From an uncultured Chitinophagaceae bacterium (GTDB taxonomy: Bacteria > Bacteroidota > Bacteroidia > Chitinophagales > Chitinophagaceae), in the NCBI GenBank assembly GCA_936908745.1, contig CAKZFX010000015.1, forward strand, positions 248,001 to 312,000: a stretch of DNA of 64,000 nt, given 5' to 3'. How positions within the stretch are numbered: position 1 is the stretch's first letter; each line of letters begins with the position of its first letter. The notes beneath the pieces are model-generated. The model worked only from the letters and a program-made list of their open reading frames with translations. It had not been told where the DNA came from and made no database searches. The position numbers and the translations under genes were made by a program. Positions 27,466-37,011 of the stretch are shown piece after piece.

Positions 27466-28818
27466 ATGATCTATTCCTTACTGGCAAAACAGTTTATCCG
27501 ATCAAGGGTGGCCATCACCGGCCTAAGCTTCCTGTTGCTGGCCGGTATCATCAGTATTTTTATCGGCCGTTCATTTATTGTCAGGCAACAACAAAGCATC
27601 GCCGCTACACAAGCTTACCAGCAACAGCATATACAACGCACCGTTGAATTTGCAAACAAAGACATGGGCTTGCTGCTTTATTACCTGCGTTTCGGGTATG
27701 TAAATAAATTGCAGCCGCTAAATGGATTGGCTGTTGGTCAGCGGGATGTGAACCTCGGCATTCAGCAGGTAAGCATTCGTACGCTGGAAGAAAAAAAATA
27801 TGATACGGATCTTGTCAACCCGGTCAGCCTTGTAGTTGGAAATTTTGATTTTAGTTTTGTACTCATTTATCTTTTCCCCCTGTTCATTATTGCTTTTTGC
27901 TACAATATACTTTCCGGTGAAAAAGAAGAAGGCACTTGGCGGCTCCTGAATGTGCAAAGCCCGAACGCCAAAAAAATAATACTGCAAAAATTACAGGTTC
28001 GTTTCCTGTTTGTGCTGGCAGTATTGCTGTTGTTGAATATTATTGCGGTTATTGTACTGCATATTCCTGTTGACGGGCCATTCATTGGTATACTCACCGC
28101 CAGTACAGCTTATATTCTCTTCTGGTTTGCGCTTTGCGGCTGGATCATTTCATGGCATAAAAACTCCAATGTAAACGCTGCAAGTCTTTTAAGCAGCTGG
28201 CTGTTTTTAACGATCCTGGCGCCGGCGATCGTAAACAATTTCATCATCACCCGCTATCCCGTTCCGGAAGCATTGCATACGATAGTGGCTAACAGGGATG
28301 GCTATCATAAAAAATGGGATGAAGCCAAAGAACCAACTATGCAAAAATTTTATGCCCATTACCCGCAGTTGGCACACTATGGAGTACCGGGAAAAGAATT
28401 CAGCTGGCTATGGTACTATGCCATGCAGCAAATGGGTGATGATGAGGCAAAGCAATACAGCACGGCCATGCGGGATAAACTGTTACAGCGGGAACGCATC
28501 AGCAACAGCATTGGTTATTTTCTTCCTTCTGTTCATATACAACTGCAGTTAAACAAGCTCACCCGCTCCGGTCTCAGCAACCAGGTAGCGTTTTTAGACA
28601 GCCTTACGGCTTTTCACGAAAAAAAACGTCTATACTTCTATCCAAAAATTTTTGAAGAAACACCGGTGAACTCAGAAGACTGGACTGCACACCGCGTCGA
28701 ATTTTTTAATGAAACTACCAGTGTCAACTGGCTGTTATTGCTGCTTCCTTTTTTTATGGCCATAGCGCTGCTGGCTGGTTTAATGCAGTTTAATTTCAGG
28801 AGGCAGTTGGAAATATAA
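27466..28818 (+). CDS. ABC-2 type permease (DUF3526-like), second copy
   Basis: A 450-residue paralogue of the preceding permease with the same order of segments: N-terminal helix, periplasmic loop, helices around SGEKEEGTWRLLNVQ (ABC-2 coupling motif), a large loop and a C-terminal helix. Two half-size permeases plus one ATPase would make a heterodimeric exporter or a mechanically coupled complex. The gene is translationally coupled to its neighbour and ends just before the second copy of the 32-bp terminator repeat. Confidence 0.85.
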   Translation: MIYSLLAKQFIRSRVAITGLSFLLLAGIISIFIGRSFIVRQQQSIAATQAYQQQHIQRTVEFANKDMGLLLYYLRFGYVNKLQPLNGLAVGQRDVNLGIQQVSIRTLEEKKYDTDLVNPVSLVVGNFDFSFVLIYLFPLFIIAFCYNILSGEKEEGTWRLLNVQSPNAKKIILQKLQVRFLFVLAVLLLLNIIAVIVLHIPVDGPFIGILTASTAYILFWFALCGWIISWHKNSNVNAASLLSSWLFLTILAPAIVNNFIITRYPVPEALHTIVANRDGYHKKWDEAKEPTMQKFYAHYPQLAHYGVPGKEFSWLWYYAMQQMGDDEAKQYSTAMRDKLLQRERISNSIGYFLPSVHIQLQLNKLTRSGLSNQVAFLDSLTAFHEKKRLYFYPKIFEETPVNSEDWTAHRVEFFNETTSVNWLLLLLPFFMAIALLAGLMQFNFRRQLEI

Positions 28819-28841
28819 TTGATCGTACTTATCAAGGTTTA

Positions 28842-28870
28842 AAAGGAAACATCACTGTTTCCTTTTTTTA
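28842..28870 (+). terminator. Rho-independent terminator after the permease genes (copy 2 of a 32-bp repeat)
   Basis: Identical in stem, loop, T tract and the following ATGC to 22,201-22,232. It closes the ABC/TonB unit; together the two copies bracket it. Confidence 0.9.
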
Positions 28871-28879
28871 TGCTACCGC

Positions 28880-28910
28880 TTTGAAAAATCCTCTAAGCTG
28901 AATATATTTA
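28880..28910 (+). promoter_or_regulatory. Promoter of the serpin-like gene
   Basis: TTTG (28,880-28,883), exactly 19 bp, then TATATTTA (28,903-28,910). This fits the Bacteroidota -33/-7 pattern TTTG-N19-TAnnTTTG with one mismatch in the last base, 12 bp before the ATG at 28,923. The gene therefore has its own promoter behind a terminator. Confidence 0.6.
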
Positions 28911-28922
28911 ATAAAAAGAGCA

Positions 28923-29948
28923 ATGCGTCATATTATAACAACCAGCATAGCCTTATCCACTATCCTGTTATTGCTTTCCTGCCATCCAAAAAATAAGGAC
29001 CAAAAACCTTTATTGGGCAACCTGCCTGCTGTAATAATGCTGGACAGTTTACAACAAACTCAATTTGTAGTAACATTGGAAAATCCCATTGATACGACAA
29101 AAAACAGCATATATGCACCTGCCTTTTTATATGTATGGGATGTGATTAAAAAACAACTTGGATCGGCGGTTATATCAGATAGCTCCAGTTCACCTGCTTT
29201 CAGGTTTCTCAACCAATCAACCTCTTATCTTAACTCATTAAAGAGCGATGAGTACACAACAGAGGTAGCTATTGTTGACGGCGCCATTACAGCAAGAGCA
29301 TTTTTCAATAAAACCTTGCCTTTTGAAACAAAGTTTGACACAATACTTAACGGGATCAATTTTACCGGCAAACCCGTTGCCGCATTTGGAATGCCTTATC
29401 ATGATTTGTCGCTGCTAAAATCAGTTCAAATTTTGTATTATAATAACGACGATGAGTTTGTTCTGAAACTAATTCCAAAAGACAGTGCACAAGAGATTAT
29501 TCTTGCGAAAGGAGTAAATAATTATCAAACACTGAAAGACGCAACAAGTCTTGTAAACAACTTGATTAACAAAGGAAAAAAGGAACAACAGCATAGCAAT
29601 TCCGGGTCTAAATACTCTTTTATGGATAAAGATATGTTTGCGGTGCCTGTTATCCAGTTTAATATTGAGACGCATTATAAAGACCTCGAAGGCCAGCGTT
29701 TTGTGACCGGCGATAAGAAAAATCACATTATCGGGGAAGCTTATCAAAGAACCGGGTTTATTTTAAATGAAGCCGGGGCTGTTGCTGAAAGCGAAACTTT
29801 CGCAACTGTTGATTCAATAACTGCTGAACCTGTTCCTAAAAAAATGATATTTAATAAACCTTTCCTTGTTATTATAAAAAGAGCTGATCAGCCAAACCCT
29901 TATTTTGTAATGAGGGTAGCCAACACCGAATTGCTGACCCGGAAATAA
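28923..29948 (+). CDS. Serpin-like lipoprotein
   Basis: A 341-residue lipoprotein (lipobox LLSC, Cys20). From residue 60 on it follows the serpin order: NSIYAPAFLYVW (compare the serpin NVFLSPLSI helix), AITARAFFN, VQILYYNNDDEFVLKLIPKD (166-186, like the serpin QVLELPY...MVIILP strand), FAVPVIQFNIETHY (239-252, like LPKFKIE), IGEAYQRTGFILNEAGAVAESET (270-292, like ISEAVHKAVLEVNEEGTEAAAAT, the hinge of the reactive loop) and FNKPFLVIIKR...FVMRVAN (310-334, like FNRPFLFLIR...FMGRVVN). It is some 50 residues shorter than classical serpins. Function as a protease inhibitor is inferred; Gly at P15 and Ala at P14 and P12 are compatible with loop insertion. Confidence 0.7.
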   Translation: MRHIITTSIALSTILLLLSCHPKNKDQKPLLGNLPAVIMLDSLQQTQFVVTLENPIDTTKNSIYAPAFLYVWDVIKKQLGSAVISDSSSSPAFRFLNQSTSYLNSLKSDEYTTEVAIVDGAITARAFFNKTLPFETKFDTILNGINFTGKPVAAFGMPYHDLSLLKSVQILYYNNDDEFVLKLIPKDSAQEIILAKGVNNYQTLKDATSLVNNLINKGKKEQQHSNSGSKYSFMDKDMFAVPVIQFNIETHYKDLEGQRFVTGDKKNHIIGEAYQRTGFILNEAGAVAESETFATVDSITAEPVPKKMIFNKPFLVIIKRADQPNPYFVMRVANTELLTRK

Positions 29949-29967
29949 ACATCGCTTTCCCACAAAT

Positions 29968-29995
29968 AAAAAAACCCTCTTCTTTCGAAGAGGGT
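29968..29995 (-). terminator. Rho-independent terminator of the atpD-atpC operon
   Basis: ACCCTCTTC and GAAGAGGGT pair perfectly around TTTC; on the minus strand a run of seven T follows. It lies 50 bp after the atpC stop and just past the convergent serpin-like gene. Confidence 0.88.
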
Positions 29996-30044
29996 TCAAC
30001 TTTGTTTTCAAAATCCCGGACACATGCTGGTTTTTCCAGTGATT

Positions 30045-30302
30045 TTATCCTATCTCCACAGCTCCTTCAGCCAATAAGGTTACTTTATTATCCAGCACTT
30101 CCACGAAGCCCCCCTGGATATCAAAGAACACCACATGATTTTGTTTATCCTTCAAAACTTTTACGCGGCCGGCTTTCAATGCGCTGATCAGCGGTGCGTG
30201 CTTGTCCAGCACTTCAAAACTTCCGCTTACACCCGGCATCTGCACACCATACACTTCGCCGCTGTATAATTTTTTTTCAGGTGTTAATATTTCTAAGTTC
30301 AT
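30045..30302 (-). CDS. atpC: ATP synthase F1 epsilon subunit, short form
   Basis: Central-stalk subunit that couples rotation to the beta subunits. The 85 residues cover only the N-terminal beta-sandwich (MNLEILTPEKKLYSGEV, GSFEVLDKHAPLISALKAG, GGFVEV, VTLLAEGA); the C-terminal two-helix domain, which inhibits ATP hydrolysis in many bacteria, is absent. I recall this short form as usual in Bacteroidota. It is downstream of atpD, from which it is separated by a 95-bp spacer filled by an inverted repeat. Confidence 0.93.
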   Translation of the reverse strand: MNLEILTPEKKLYSGEVYGVQMPGVSGSFEVLDKHAPLISALKAGRVKVLKDKQNHVVFFDIQGGFVEVLDNKVTLLAEGAVEIG

Positions 30303-30306
30303 AACA

Positions 30307-30397
30307 AATGTGAAAATATGAAAGTGTGAAAATGTGAAAATTACTTTCCTCGCTGAATGTGGCCATTTTCACATCTCCACATCAGCGTATTCCCACA

Positions 30398-30399
<2 letters not shown>
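30307..30399. repeat. CACATTTT-type imperfect inverted repeat between atpD and atpC
   Basis: Two 35-bp arms, 30,307-30,341 and 30,365-30,399, match at 26 of 35 positions as an inverted repeat with a 23-bp core. The right arm overlaps the atpD stop codon and the left arm ends 4 bp from the atpC start, so almost the entire spacer is this element. In the mRNA it would form a long imperfect hairpin between the two reading frames. Confidence 0.7.
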
Positions 30400-32020
<1,621 letters not shown>

Positions 32021-32059
32021 TCAGCGCAAAACTGCCTTAAAAAAAATCTTTTCGCCACT

Positions 32060-32086
32060 TGTCCGCCCCGCGGCAGCCGGTTCGTC
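32060..32086 (+). promoter_or_regulatory. Candidate ECF-type promoter of the YCII gene
   Basis: TGTCCG, 17 bp, CGTC, in a short GC-rich patch within AT-rich surroundings, about 40 bp before the YCII start codon. From memory, ECF42 sigma factors use a TGTCGA -35 and a CGTC-like -10 motif; the ECF42 gene lies directly downstream, so autoregulation of the pair is plausible. Confidence 0.4.
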
Positions 32087-32127
32087 AGTATTCCCGATAT
32101 TTATTTATAACACTCAAAAACAGCTTT

Positions 32128-32469
32128 ATGGAAAAATTCATGCTTATTTTTCACGGCGGTATCTCCCCCGACAGTTCACCCGAAGAAATGCAGGCCAATA
32201 TGAACAAATGGATGGCCTGGGTGGACCAACTGGCCAAAGAAGAGAAATATGCCGGTGGTGAAGCCCTCTTGCCCGGTGGCAAACTGGTGAAAGGAAATGC
32301 CTCCACTGTTACAGACGGCCCTTACACAGAAGGTAAGGAAGTCGTAGGCGGTTACTTTCTGGTCAATGCGGCCAACTACGACGAAGCTGTTGCTATTTGC
32401 GAAGGCTATCCCGATTTTGGCGTGGGTGGCAGTGTGCAGGTAAGACATGTAATGAAATTTGATATGTAG
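32128..32469 (+). CDS. YCII-related (DGPF domain) protein
   Basis: A 113-residue protein of the YCII/DGPF family, ferredoxin-like dimers of uncertain function. Visible are the N-terminal strand MEKFMLIFHGG, the family motif TDGPYTEGKEVVGGYFLV (about 71-88) and the C-terminal strand SVQVRHVMKFDM. I choose the ATG at 32,128 because the frame upstream has no homology. DGPF proteins are the standard neighbours of ECF41/ECF42 sigma factors, and one follows here after a 112-bp spacer made of an inverted repeat. Confidence 0.9.
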   Translation: MEKFMLIFHGGISPDSSPEEMQANMNKWMAWVDQLAKEEKYAGGEALLPGGKLVKGNASTVTDGPYTEGKEVVGGYFLVNAANYDEAVAICEGYPDFGVGGSVQVRHVMKFDM

Positions 32470-32471
32470 GC

Positions 32472-32572
32472 TAGTCGGGAGTCGATATTCTTGAGTCCTT
32501 AGTATATATTCAATAATAAAAAGAAAGCACGATCTAAAGTACTCCCGACTCCAGACTATTGACTCCCGACTT
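32472..32572. repeat. GACTCCC-type imperfect inverted repeat between the YCII and sigma factor genes
   Basis: Arms of 33 bp (32,472-32,504 and 32,540-32,572) match at 26 of 33 positions in inverted orientation, with AGTCGGGAGTC / GACTCCCGACT perfect at the outer ends and a 35-bp AT-rich core. Each arm is itself made of repeated (A)GTCGGGAGTC-like words. It begins 3 bp after one stop codon and ends 10 bp before the next start. Confidence 0.75.
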
Positions 32573-32581
32573 CACCTTAGA

Positions 32582-33847
32582 ATGTCTTCACCCACTAACC
32601 ATATCGCCAAACTCGTCGACCACCTCTTCCGGCACGAATCCGGAAAGATGATCGCTGTACTGACACGTTTGCTCGGCATCCAAAACCTGCAAACGGCACA
32701 GGATATTGTGCAGGACACTTTATTACAGGCTATGAACACATGGAGCATCCACGGTACGCCTGGTAATCCTTCTGCATGGTTGTATAAAGTGGCAAAAAAC
32801 AAAGCCATTGACTTTTTGAGACGACATAAAAAGTTCAATGAAATCACACCGAAATATGCCTATCTCCTGCAATCGGAGCTGACCCGCGGCAACACCATCA
32901 CCCAGCTTTTTTTAGACCATGAGATACAGGATAGCCAGTTGCGGATGATGTTTGCCTGCTGTCACCCGTCTATCCCTACAGAATCACAAATAGCGCTTAC
33001 GCTAAAAACACTGTGTGGTTTAAGCACAGCGGAAATTGCCAGGGCATTTTTAACCACAGACGACACGATTACCAAACGCATTTACAGGGCCAAAGAAAAG
33101 ATCAAAGCCGAGGCTATTGAATTGGAAGTGCCTGCAGGCGATCAATTGCCGTCAAGAATCAATACGGTGCTGAAATCCCTGTACCTGTTATTTAATGAAG
33201 GTTACAATTCATCGCACCCCGAACAATTGCTGCGGGAAGATCTCTGCCATGAAGCCATGCGGCTCTGTCTATTGCTCGCCCAACATCCTGTTGCCGGTTT
33301 TCCCAGGGCAAACGCCTTGCTGGCATTGATGTGTTTCCAGGCTTCAAGATTCGCTACCCGCCTCGATGAAAACAATACAATCGTTTTGTTGAAATACCAG
33401 GACCGCAGCAAATGGTCACGCCCGCTGATCCAAAAAGGCTTTGATTATTTAGACAAAGCCGCCGAACCTTTTGAAGTGTCGCCTTATCACCTTGAGGCGG
33501 CCATTGCCTCATTACATGCCGCAGCTTCCAGCTTTGAAAAAACAGACTGGCAATCTATTTATCATTTATATGAAATGCTGTACCAGTTGCAACCCAACCC
33601 GGTGGTGGCGATGAATAAAGCCATCGCTTCTGCTTATGCCATCAGCAAACAACAGGCATTGGAAGAGTTACAACAGATAAAAGGACTGGAACAACACCAT
33701 CTTTATTATTCCAGCATCGGGGAAGTGTATTTTGAACTCAACCAAACCGGCATGGCCAGGGATTTTTTTGAAAAAGCCATCAGCCTTACCACTTCCTCGG
33801 CCGAAAAGAAACTGTTGCAGGATAAAATTCAACGCTGCCTGAATTAA
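32582..33847 (+). CDS. ECF42-type RNA polymerase sigma factor with C-terminal TPR-like domain
   Basis: A 421-residue extracytoplasmic-function sigma factor. Region 2 is at about 8-80 (DIVQDTLLQAMNTW, PSAWLYKVAKNKAIDFLR) and region 4 at about 120-175 (SQIALTLKTLCGLSTAEIARAFLTTDDTITKRIYRAKEKI). A C-terminal extension of about 230 residues, DUF6596/TPR-like (LYLLFNEGY, helical pairs ending in YYSSIGEVYFELNQTGMARDFFEKAI), replaces a separate anti-sigma factor. Together with the adjacent DGPF protein this is the published ECF42 arrangement. No anti-sigma gene is present. Confidence 0.93.
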   Translation: MSSPTNHIAKLVDHLFRHESGKMIAVLTRLLGIQNLQTAQDIVQDTLLQAMNTWSIHGTPGNPSAWLYKVAKNKAIDFLRRHKKFNEITPKYAYLLQSELTRGNTITQLFLDHEIQDSQLRMMFACCHPSIPTESQIALTLKTLCGLSTAEIARAFLTTDDTITKRIYRAKEKIKAEAIELEVPAGDQLPSRINTVLKSLYLLFNEGYNSSHPEQLLREDLCHEAMRLCLLLAQHPVAGFPRANALLALMCFQASRFATRLDENNTIVLLKYQDRSKWSRPLIQKGFDYLDKAAEPFEVSPYHLEAAIASLHAAASSFEKTDWQSIYHLYEMLYQLQPNPVVAMNKAIASAYAISKQQALEELQQIKGLEQHHLYYSSIGEVYFELNQTGMARDFFEKAISLTTSSAEKKLLQDKIQRCLN

Positions 33848-33855
33848 GTTTTTTT

Positions 33856-34070
33856 CTCCCGCTGATCCCGCAGATCAACGCAGATTGTATCCCACTCTCT
33901 GCGCATCTTTTTTCTCTTTGCCTCCGCGGTGAAAATTATTTCCCACTAAGGCACAAAGTTCACAAATAACTATACTGTTAAATCCCGTCGATTTTATTTT
34001 TTTCCCGCATATCTGGCAGAAAATCGCAGAAGAAAACAAAATCAGCGCATATCTGCGAGATCTGCGGGAG
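33856..34070. repeat. Nested inverted repeats of GCAGAT and CTTTGC words
   Basis: Outer arms 33,856-33,885 and 34,041-34,070 (30 bp) match at 24 of 30 positions in inverted orientation; both consist of CGCAGATNNNCGCAGAT-like words. Between them 33,916-33,958 forms an imperfect hairpin of CTTTGCCTCCGCGGTG and CACTAAGGCACAAAG words, and 34,004-34,036 carries further TCTGGCAGAAAATCGCAGA words. The element fills the 274-bp spacer from the sigma factor gene to the L,D-transpeptidase promoter. Confidence 0.7.
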
Positions 34071-34073
34071 CTT

Positions 34074-34081
34074 TATCTTTG
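34074..34081 (+). promoter_or_regulatory. Candidate -7 element of the L,D-transpeptidase promoter
   Basis: TATCTTTG fits TAnnTTTG exactly and starts 3 bp after the outer repeat arm, 41 bp before the ATG at 34,122. The -33 region would fall inside the repeat and has no TTTG. Confidence 0.5.
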
Positions 34082-34121
34082 CACTGCCTAAAAAGGCACA
34101 TCTTTTGCAAAACCTGTTTTC

Positions 34122-35792
34122 ATGAAAATTGTAACCACCACCCTTCTTGTTTTCGCCCTTTTTTTAGCGTCCTGCGGCAATAATAACTCCGGCAAACCCG
34201 GCAGCGATTCGGACAGCTCCGAAATGGATGCCGATATAGAAGTTCCGGGCAACCAGAAAAAAATAAGCACCCGTGATTATTCCATCACAAAAGCAAATGC
34301 GTATTCTGATATTTTCTTTGACAGTCTTGAACTGGAAAAACAGATCACCGCAAGAAATATAAAACCCGGCACGGCAAGGAGAATGCGCAGTTTCTACAAT
34401 GCCCGCAACTATCAATTTGCATGGTTTGCCAGCGATGGTTTTAATGAACAGGCCAATGCCTTCTGGAATTTGTATGAATACTATGTTACCTATTCCGGCG
34501 ATAGCTCTATCAACGATGCCGAACTGGAAAAAGCAATGAAACCATTGGTATTGGAAGACGATCTGAAAGTGTCGCCTTCCGCTTCCTTTATCAAAACAGA
34601 CCTGATGCTGACACAGCGTTTTATCGAATACTCACAAAAGACCTTTGAAAAAGGCTATGTGAAAAGAAAAGAACTGGAACGCTTTATCCCGCTCAAAAAA
34701 TCCGATCCCTTATTGTTAGCCGATTCATTGCTGACAAAAAAACACAAAGACGATAAATATTATGAAGACATCAACCCGGCTTATAAAGCATTGAAAGCAG
34801 AGTTGAAGAAATATTATGACATCAGCAAAGCCGGTGGCTGGCCTGCGATCGTCACCAAACAAAAAATACTTAAGGCCGGTATGAGTGGCGACGAAATACT
34901 GCTGCTCAAAAAAAGACTGGCTGCGTCTGGTGATATGCCGGGCGGCGACACCACATTGGTATTTGACAGCGCATTGGTAAAAGGCGTCAGTCATTTCCAG
35001 GAAAGACATGGCTATAAGCCCACTGGCACGGTCAATGCAGCCTTGCTGAAAGACCTGAATGTTTCAGCCGATCATACGCTGATGCAACTTCTTATTAATA
35101 TGGAGCGGATGCGGTGGATGCCATCAAGACCGGAAGGGAATTTGATCATCGTCAATATCCCTGAATTTATCCTGCACATGTACGAAGGCCCTAAAAAAGC
35201 CTTTGAAATGAACGTGGTGGTGGGCAAAGAAGGACATAATACTGTTTTGTTTACAGGCAACCTTAGTTTAGTAGTTTTCAGCCCCTACTGGAATGTGCCG
35301 CCAAGCATTGTAAAAAATGAGATTTTGCCGGGTATCCGCCGCAATCCCAACTATCTCGCCAGCCATCACATGGAAAACGTGGGCAGCAGCTCCAATCCTG
35401 TGATCCGCCAGAAACCGGGGCCATGGAATTCACTGGGTTTGGTAAAATTCTTATTCCCCAACAGCTTCAATATTTACTTCCACGATACCAACGCCAAAGG
35501 CTTGTTCAGCCAGGATAAACGGGCTTACAGCCACGGCTGTATCCGCCTCAGCGATCCTAAAAAAATGGCTGAATACCTGCTGCGTCACCAAACCGAATGG
35601 ACTTCGCAAAAAATTGACGAAGCCATGCATTCGGGCAAAGAAAAATATGTAAAACTGAAAGAGCCAATCCCGGTTTTTATCAGCTATTACACAGCCTGGG
35701 TAGATGATGGCGGCCAGGTGAACTTCCGCGAGGATATTTACAAACACGACCAGAAAATGATACAGCGGGCTTTTGTTAGCAGCGTAAAATGA
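34122..35792 (+). CDS. L,D-transpeptidase (YcbB-like) lipoprotein
   Basis: A 556-residue cell-wall enzyme. A lipobox LASC places the lipidated Cys near residue 18, followed by an acidic linker. A helical scaffold domain (about 60-250), a peptidoglycan-binding-like stretch (EILLLKKRLAASG...GVSHFQERHGYKPTGTVNAALLKDL, about 265-325) and the YkuD catalytic domain follow. The catalytic motif SHGCIRL contains His471 and Cys473. The order fits YcbB/LdtD-type enzymes making 3-3 cross-links. It lies behind its own promoter-like element. Confidence 0.93.
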   Translation: MKIVTTTLLVFALFLASCGNNNSGKPGSDSDSSEMDADIEVPGNQKKISTRDYSITKANAYSDIFFDSLELEKQITARNIKPGTARRMRSFYNARNYQFAWFASDGFNEQANAFWNLYEYYVTYSGDSSINDAELEKAMKPLVLEDDLKVSPSASFIKTDLMLTQRFIEYSQKTFEKGYVKRKELERFIPLKKSDPLLLADSLLTKKHKDDKYYEDINPAYKALKAELKKYYDISKAGGWPAIVTKQKILKAGMSGDEILLLKKRLAASGDMPGGDTTLVFDSALVKGVSHFQERHGYKPTGTVNAALLKDLNVSADHTLMQLLINMERMRWMPSRPEGNLIIVNIPEFILHMYEGPKKAFEMNVVVGKEGHNTVLFTGNLSLVVFSPYWNVPPSIVKNEILPGIRRNPNYLASHHMENVGSSSNPVIRQKPGPWNSLGLVKFLFPNSFNIYFHDTNAKGLFSQDKRAYSHGCIRLSDPKKMAEYLLRHQTEWTSQKIDEAMHSGKEKYVKLKEPIPVFISYYTAWVDDGGQVNFREDIYKHDQKMIQRAFVSSVK

Positions 35793-35811
35793 TTTTTTCG
35801 TTATTTGCAGG

Positions 35812-37011
35812 ATGCAATTAACCGAGGTAACCACGCCTGCACTGGCCAACCAGTTTTTACGTGTCAATGTTGAGATTAATAAAAATAATCCCAGCTATAT
35901 ACAGCCATTGGACAAAGACATCAACGAGGTGTTTGACTCCAAAAAAAACAAAGCTTTCCGTTCTGGTGAAGCCGCCCGCTGGATACTAAAAGACAGCAAG
36001 GGTAAACTTATCGGCCGTATCGCCGCTTTTGTCAATAAAAAATACAAGAACAAAGGCGATGATGGCCCTGTGGGTGGTATCGGTTTTTTTGATTGTATTA
36101 ATGACCAGGTTGCGGCCGATCTATTGTTTGATGTTGCCAAACATTGGCTGCTGCAAAAAGGTATGCAGTCAATGGACGGGCCTATCAACTTTGGCGAACG
36201 TGACCGCTGGTGGGGACTGGTGGTAAAAGGCCATGAGCTGCAGCCGATGTATTGCATGAATTTCAATGCGCCTTATTACCAGGAACTTTTTGAAAACTAC
36301 GGTTTCAAAAACTATTTTAACCAGATCTGCTTTGGTATGAAAGCCAGCACCCGGTTGCAACAAAAATTTTATGATCGCCATGCTGAATTGTCAAAGGATC
36401 CCGGCTACAGCTCCGCTTATTTAAAAAAGGACCAGTTAGAAAAATTCGCCAAAGACTTTACCATTGTTTACAATAAAGCATGGGCAGGACATGGCGGACT
36501 GAAACAACTGGAAGAAAAAGTAGTGCTGAAAATGTTCCAGTCCATGAAACCTGTAATGGATGAGCGCATTAACTGGTTTATCTATTATAATAATGAGCCT
36601 GTGGGCATCTGGATCAACCTGCCCGACCTCAACCAATGGTTCAAACACCTGCATGGAAAATTCAGCCTGTTTCATAAACTAAAATTCCTGTGGGTAAAAT
36701 CAACTGTAAAAAACAAAAAATTCACAGGTCTTGTGTTTGGCATTGTGCCCGAACACCAGGGCAAGGGCGCCGACAGCTATATCATCGTGGAAGGATGTAA
36801 AGTAATACAGGGACTAACCATTGAAAACGGTGAATACATATTGAACAAACCGATTTATGAAGACTATGAAATGCAATGGATCGGCGAATTCAATCCAAAG
36901 ATGGTGAACGTGGCAGAAGCCATTGCCGGTAATCGCAGCCGTATTTTGACAACTTACCGCTATGATTTTGACAGAACCAAAGAATTTAAACCACACCCGA
37001 TTCTTCATTAG
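35812..37011 (+). CDS. GNAT-fold acyltransferase-like protein (YghO-like)
   Basis: A 399-residue soluble protein. It looks like a double acyl-CoA N-acyltransferase-type fold: GKLIGRIAAFVNKK followed by VGGIGFFDCINDQVAADLLFDVAKHWLLQKGMQSMDGPINFG resembles the first half of a GNAT domain, and FTGLVFGIVPEHQGKGADSYIIVEG resembles the CoA-binding turn (P-E-H-Q-G-K-G) in the second half. Substrate unknown. It follows the L,D-transpeptidase gene by 19 bp and may be cotranscribed; a GACTCCC-type repeat starts right at its stop codon. Confidence 0.7.
   Translation: MQLTEVTTPALANQFLRVNVEINKNNPSYIQPLDKDINEVFDSKKNKAFRSGEAARWILKDSKGKLIGRIAAFVNKKYKNKGDDGPVGGIGFFDCINDQVAADLLFDVAKHWLLQKGMQSMDGPINFGERDRWWGLVVKGHELQPMYCMNFNAPYYQELFENYGFKNYFNQICFGMKASTRLQQKFYDRHAELSKDPGYSSAYLKKDQLEKFAKDFTIVYNKAWAGHGGLKQLEEKVVLKMFQSMKPVMDERINWFIYYNNEPVGIWINLPDLNQWFKHLHGKFSLFHKLKFLWVKSTVKNKKFTGLVFGIVPEHQGKGADSYIIVEGCKVIQGLTIENGEYILNKPIYEDYEMQWIGEFNPKMVNVAEAIAGNRSRILTTYRYDFDRTKEFKPHPILH

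Noticed and set aside
32472..32572. Miniature transposon (MITE)
   Set aside because: Terminal inverted repeats are present, but I see no target-site duplication and the arms are internally repetitive; no transposase is in the window. Kept as a repeat only.
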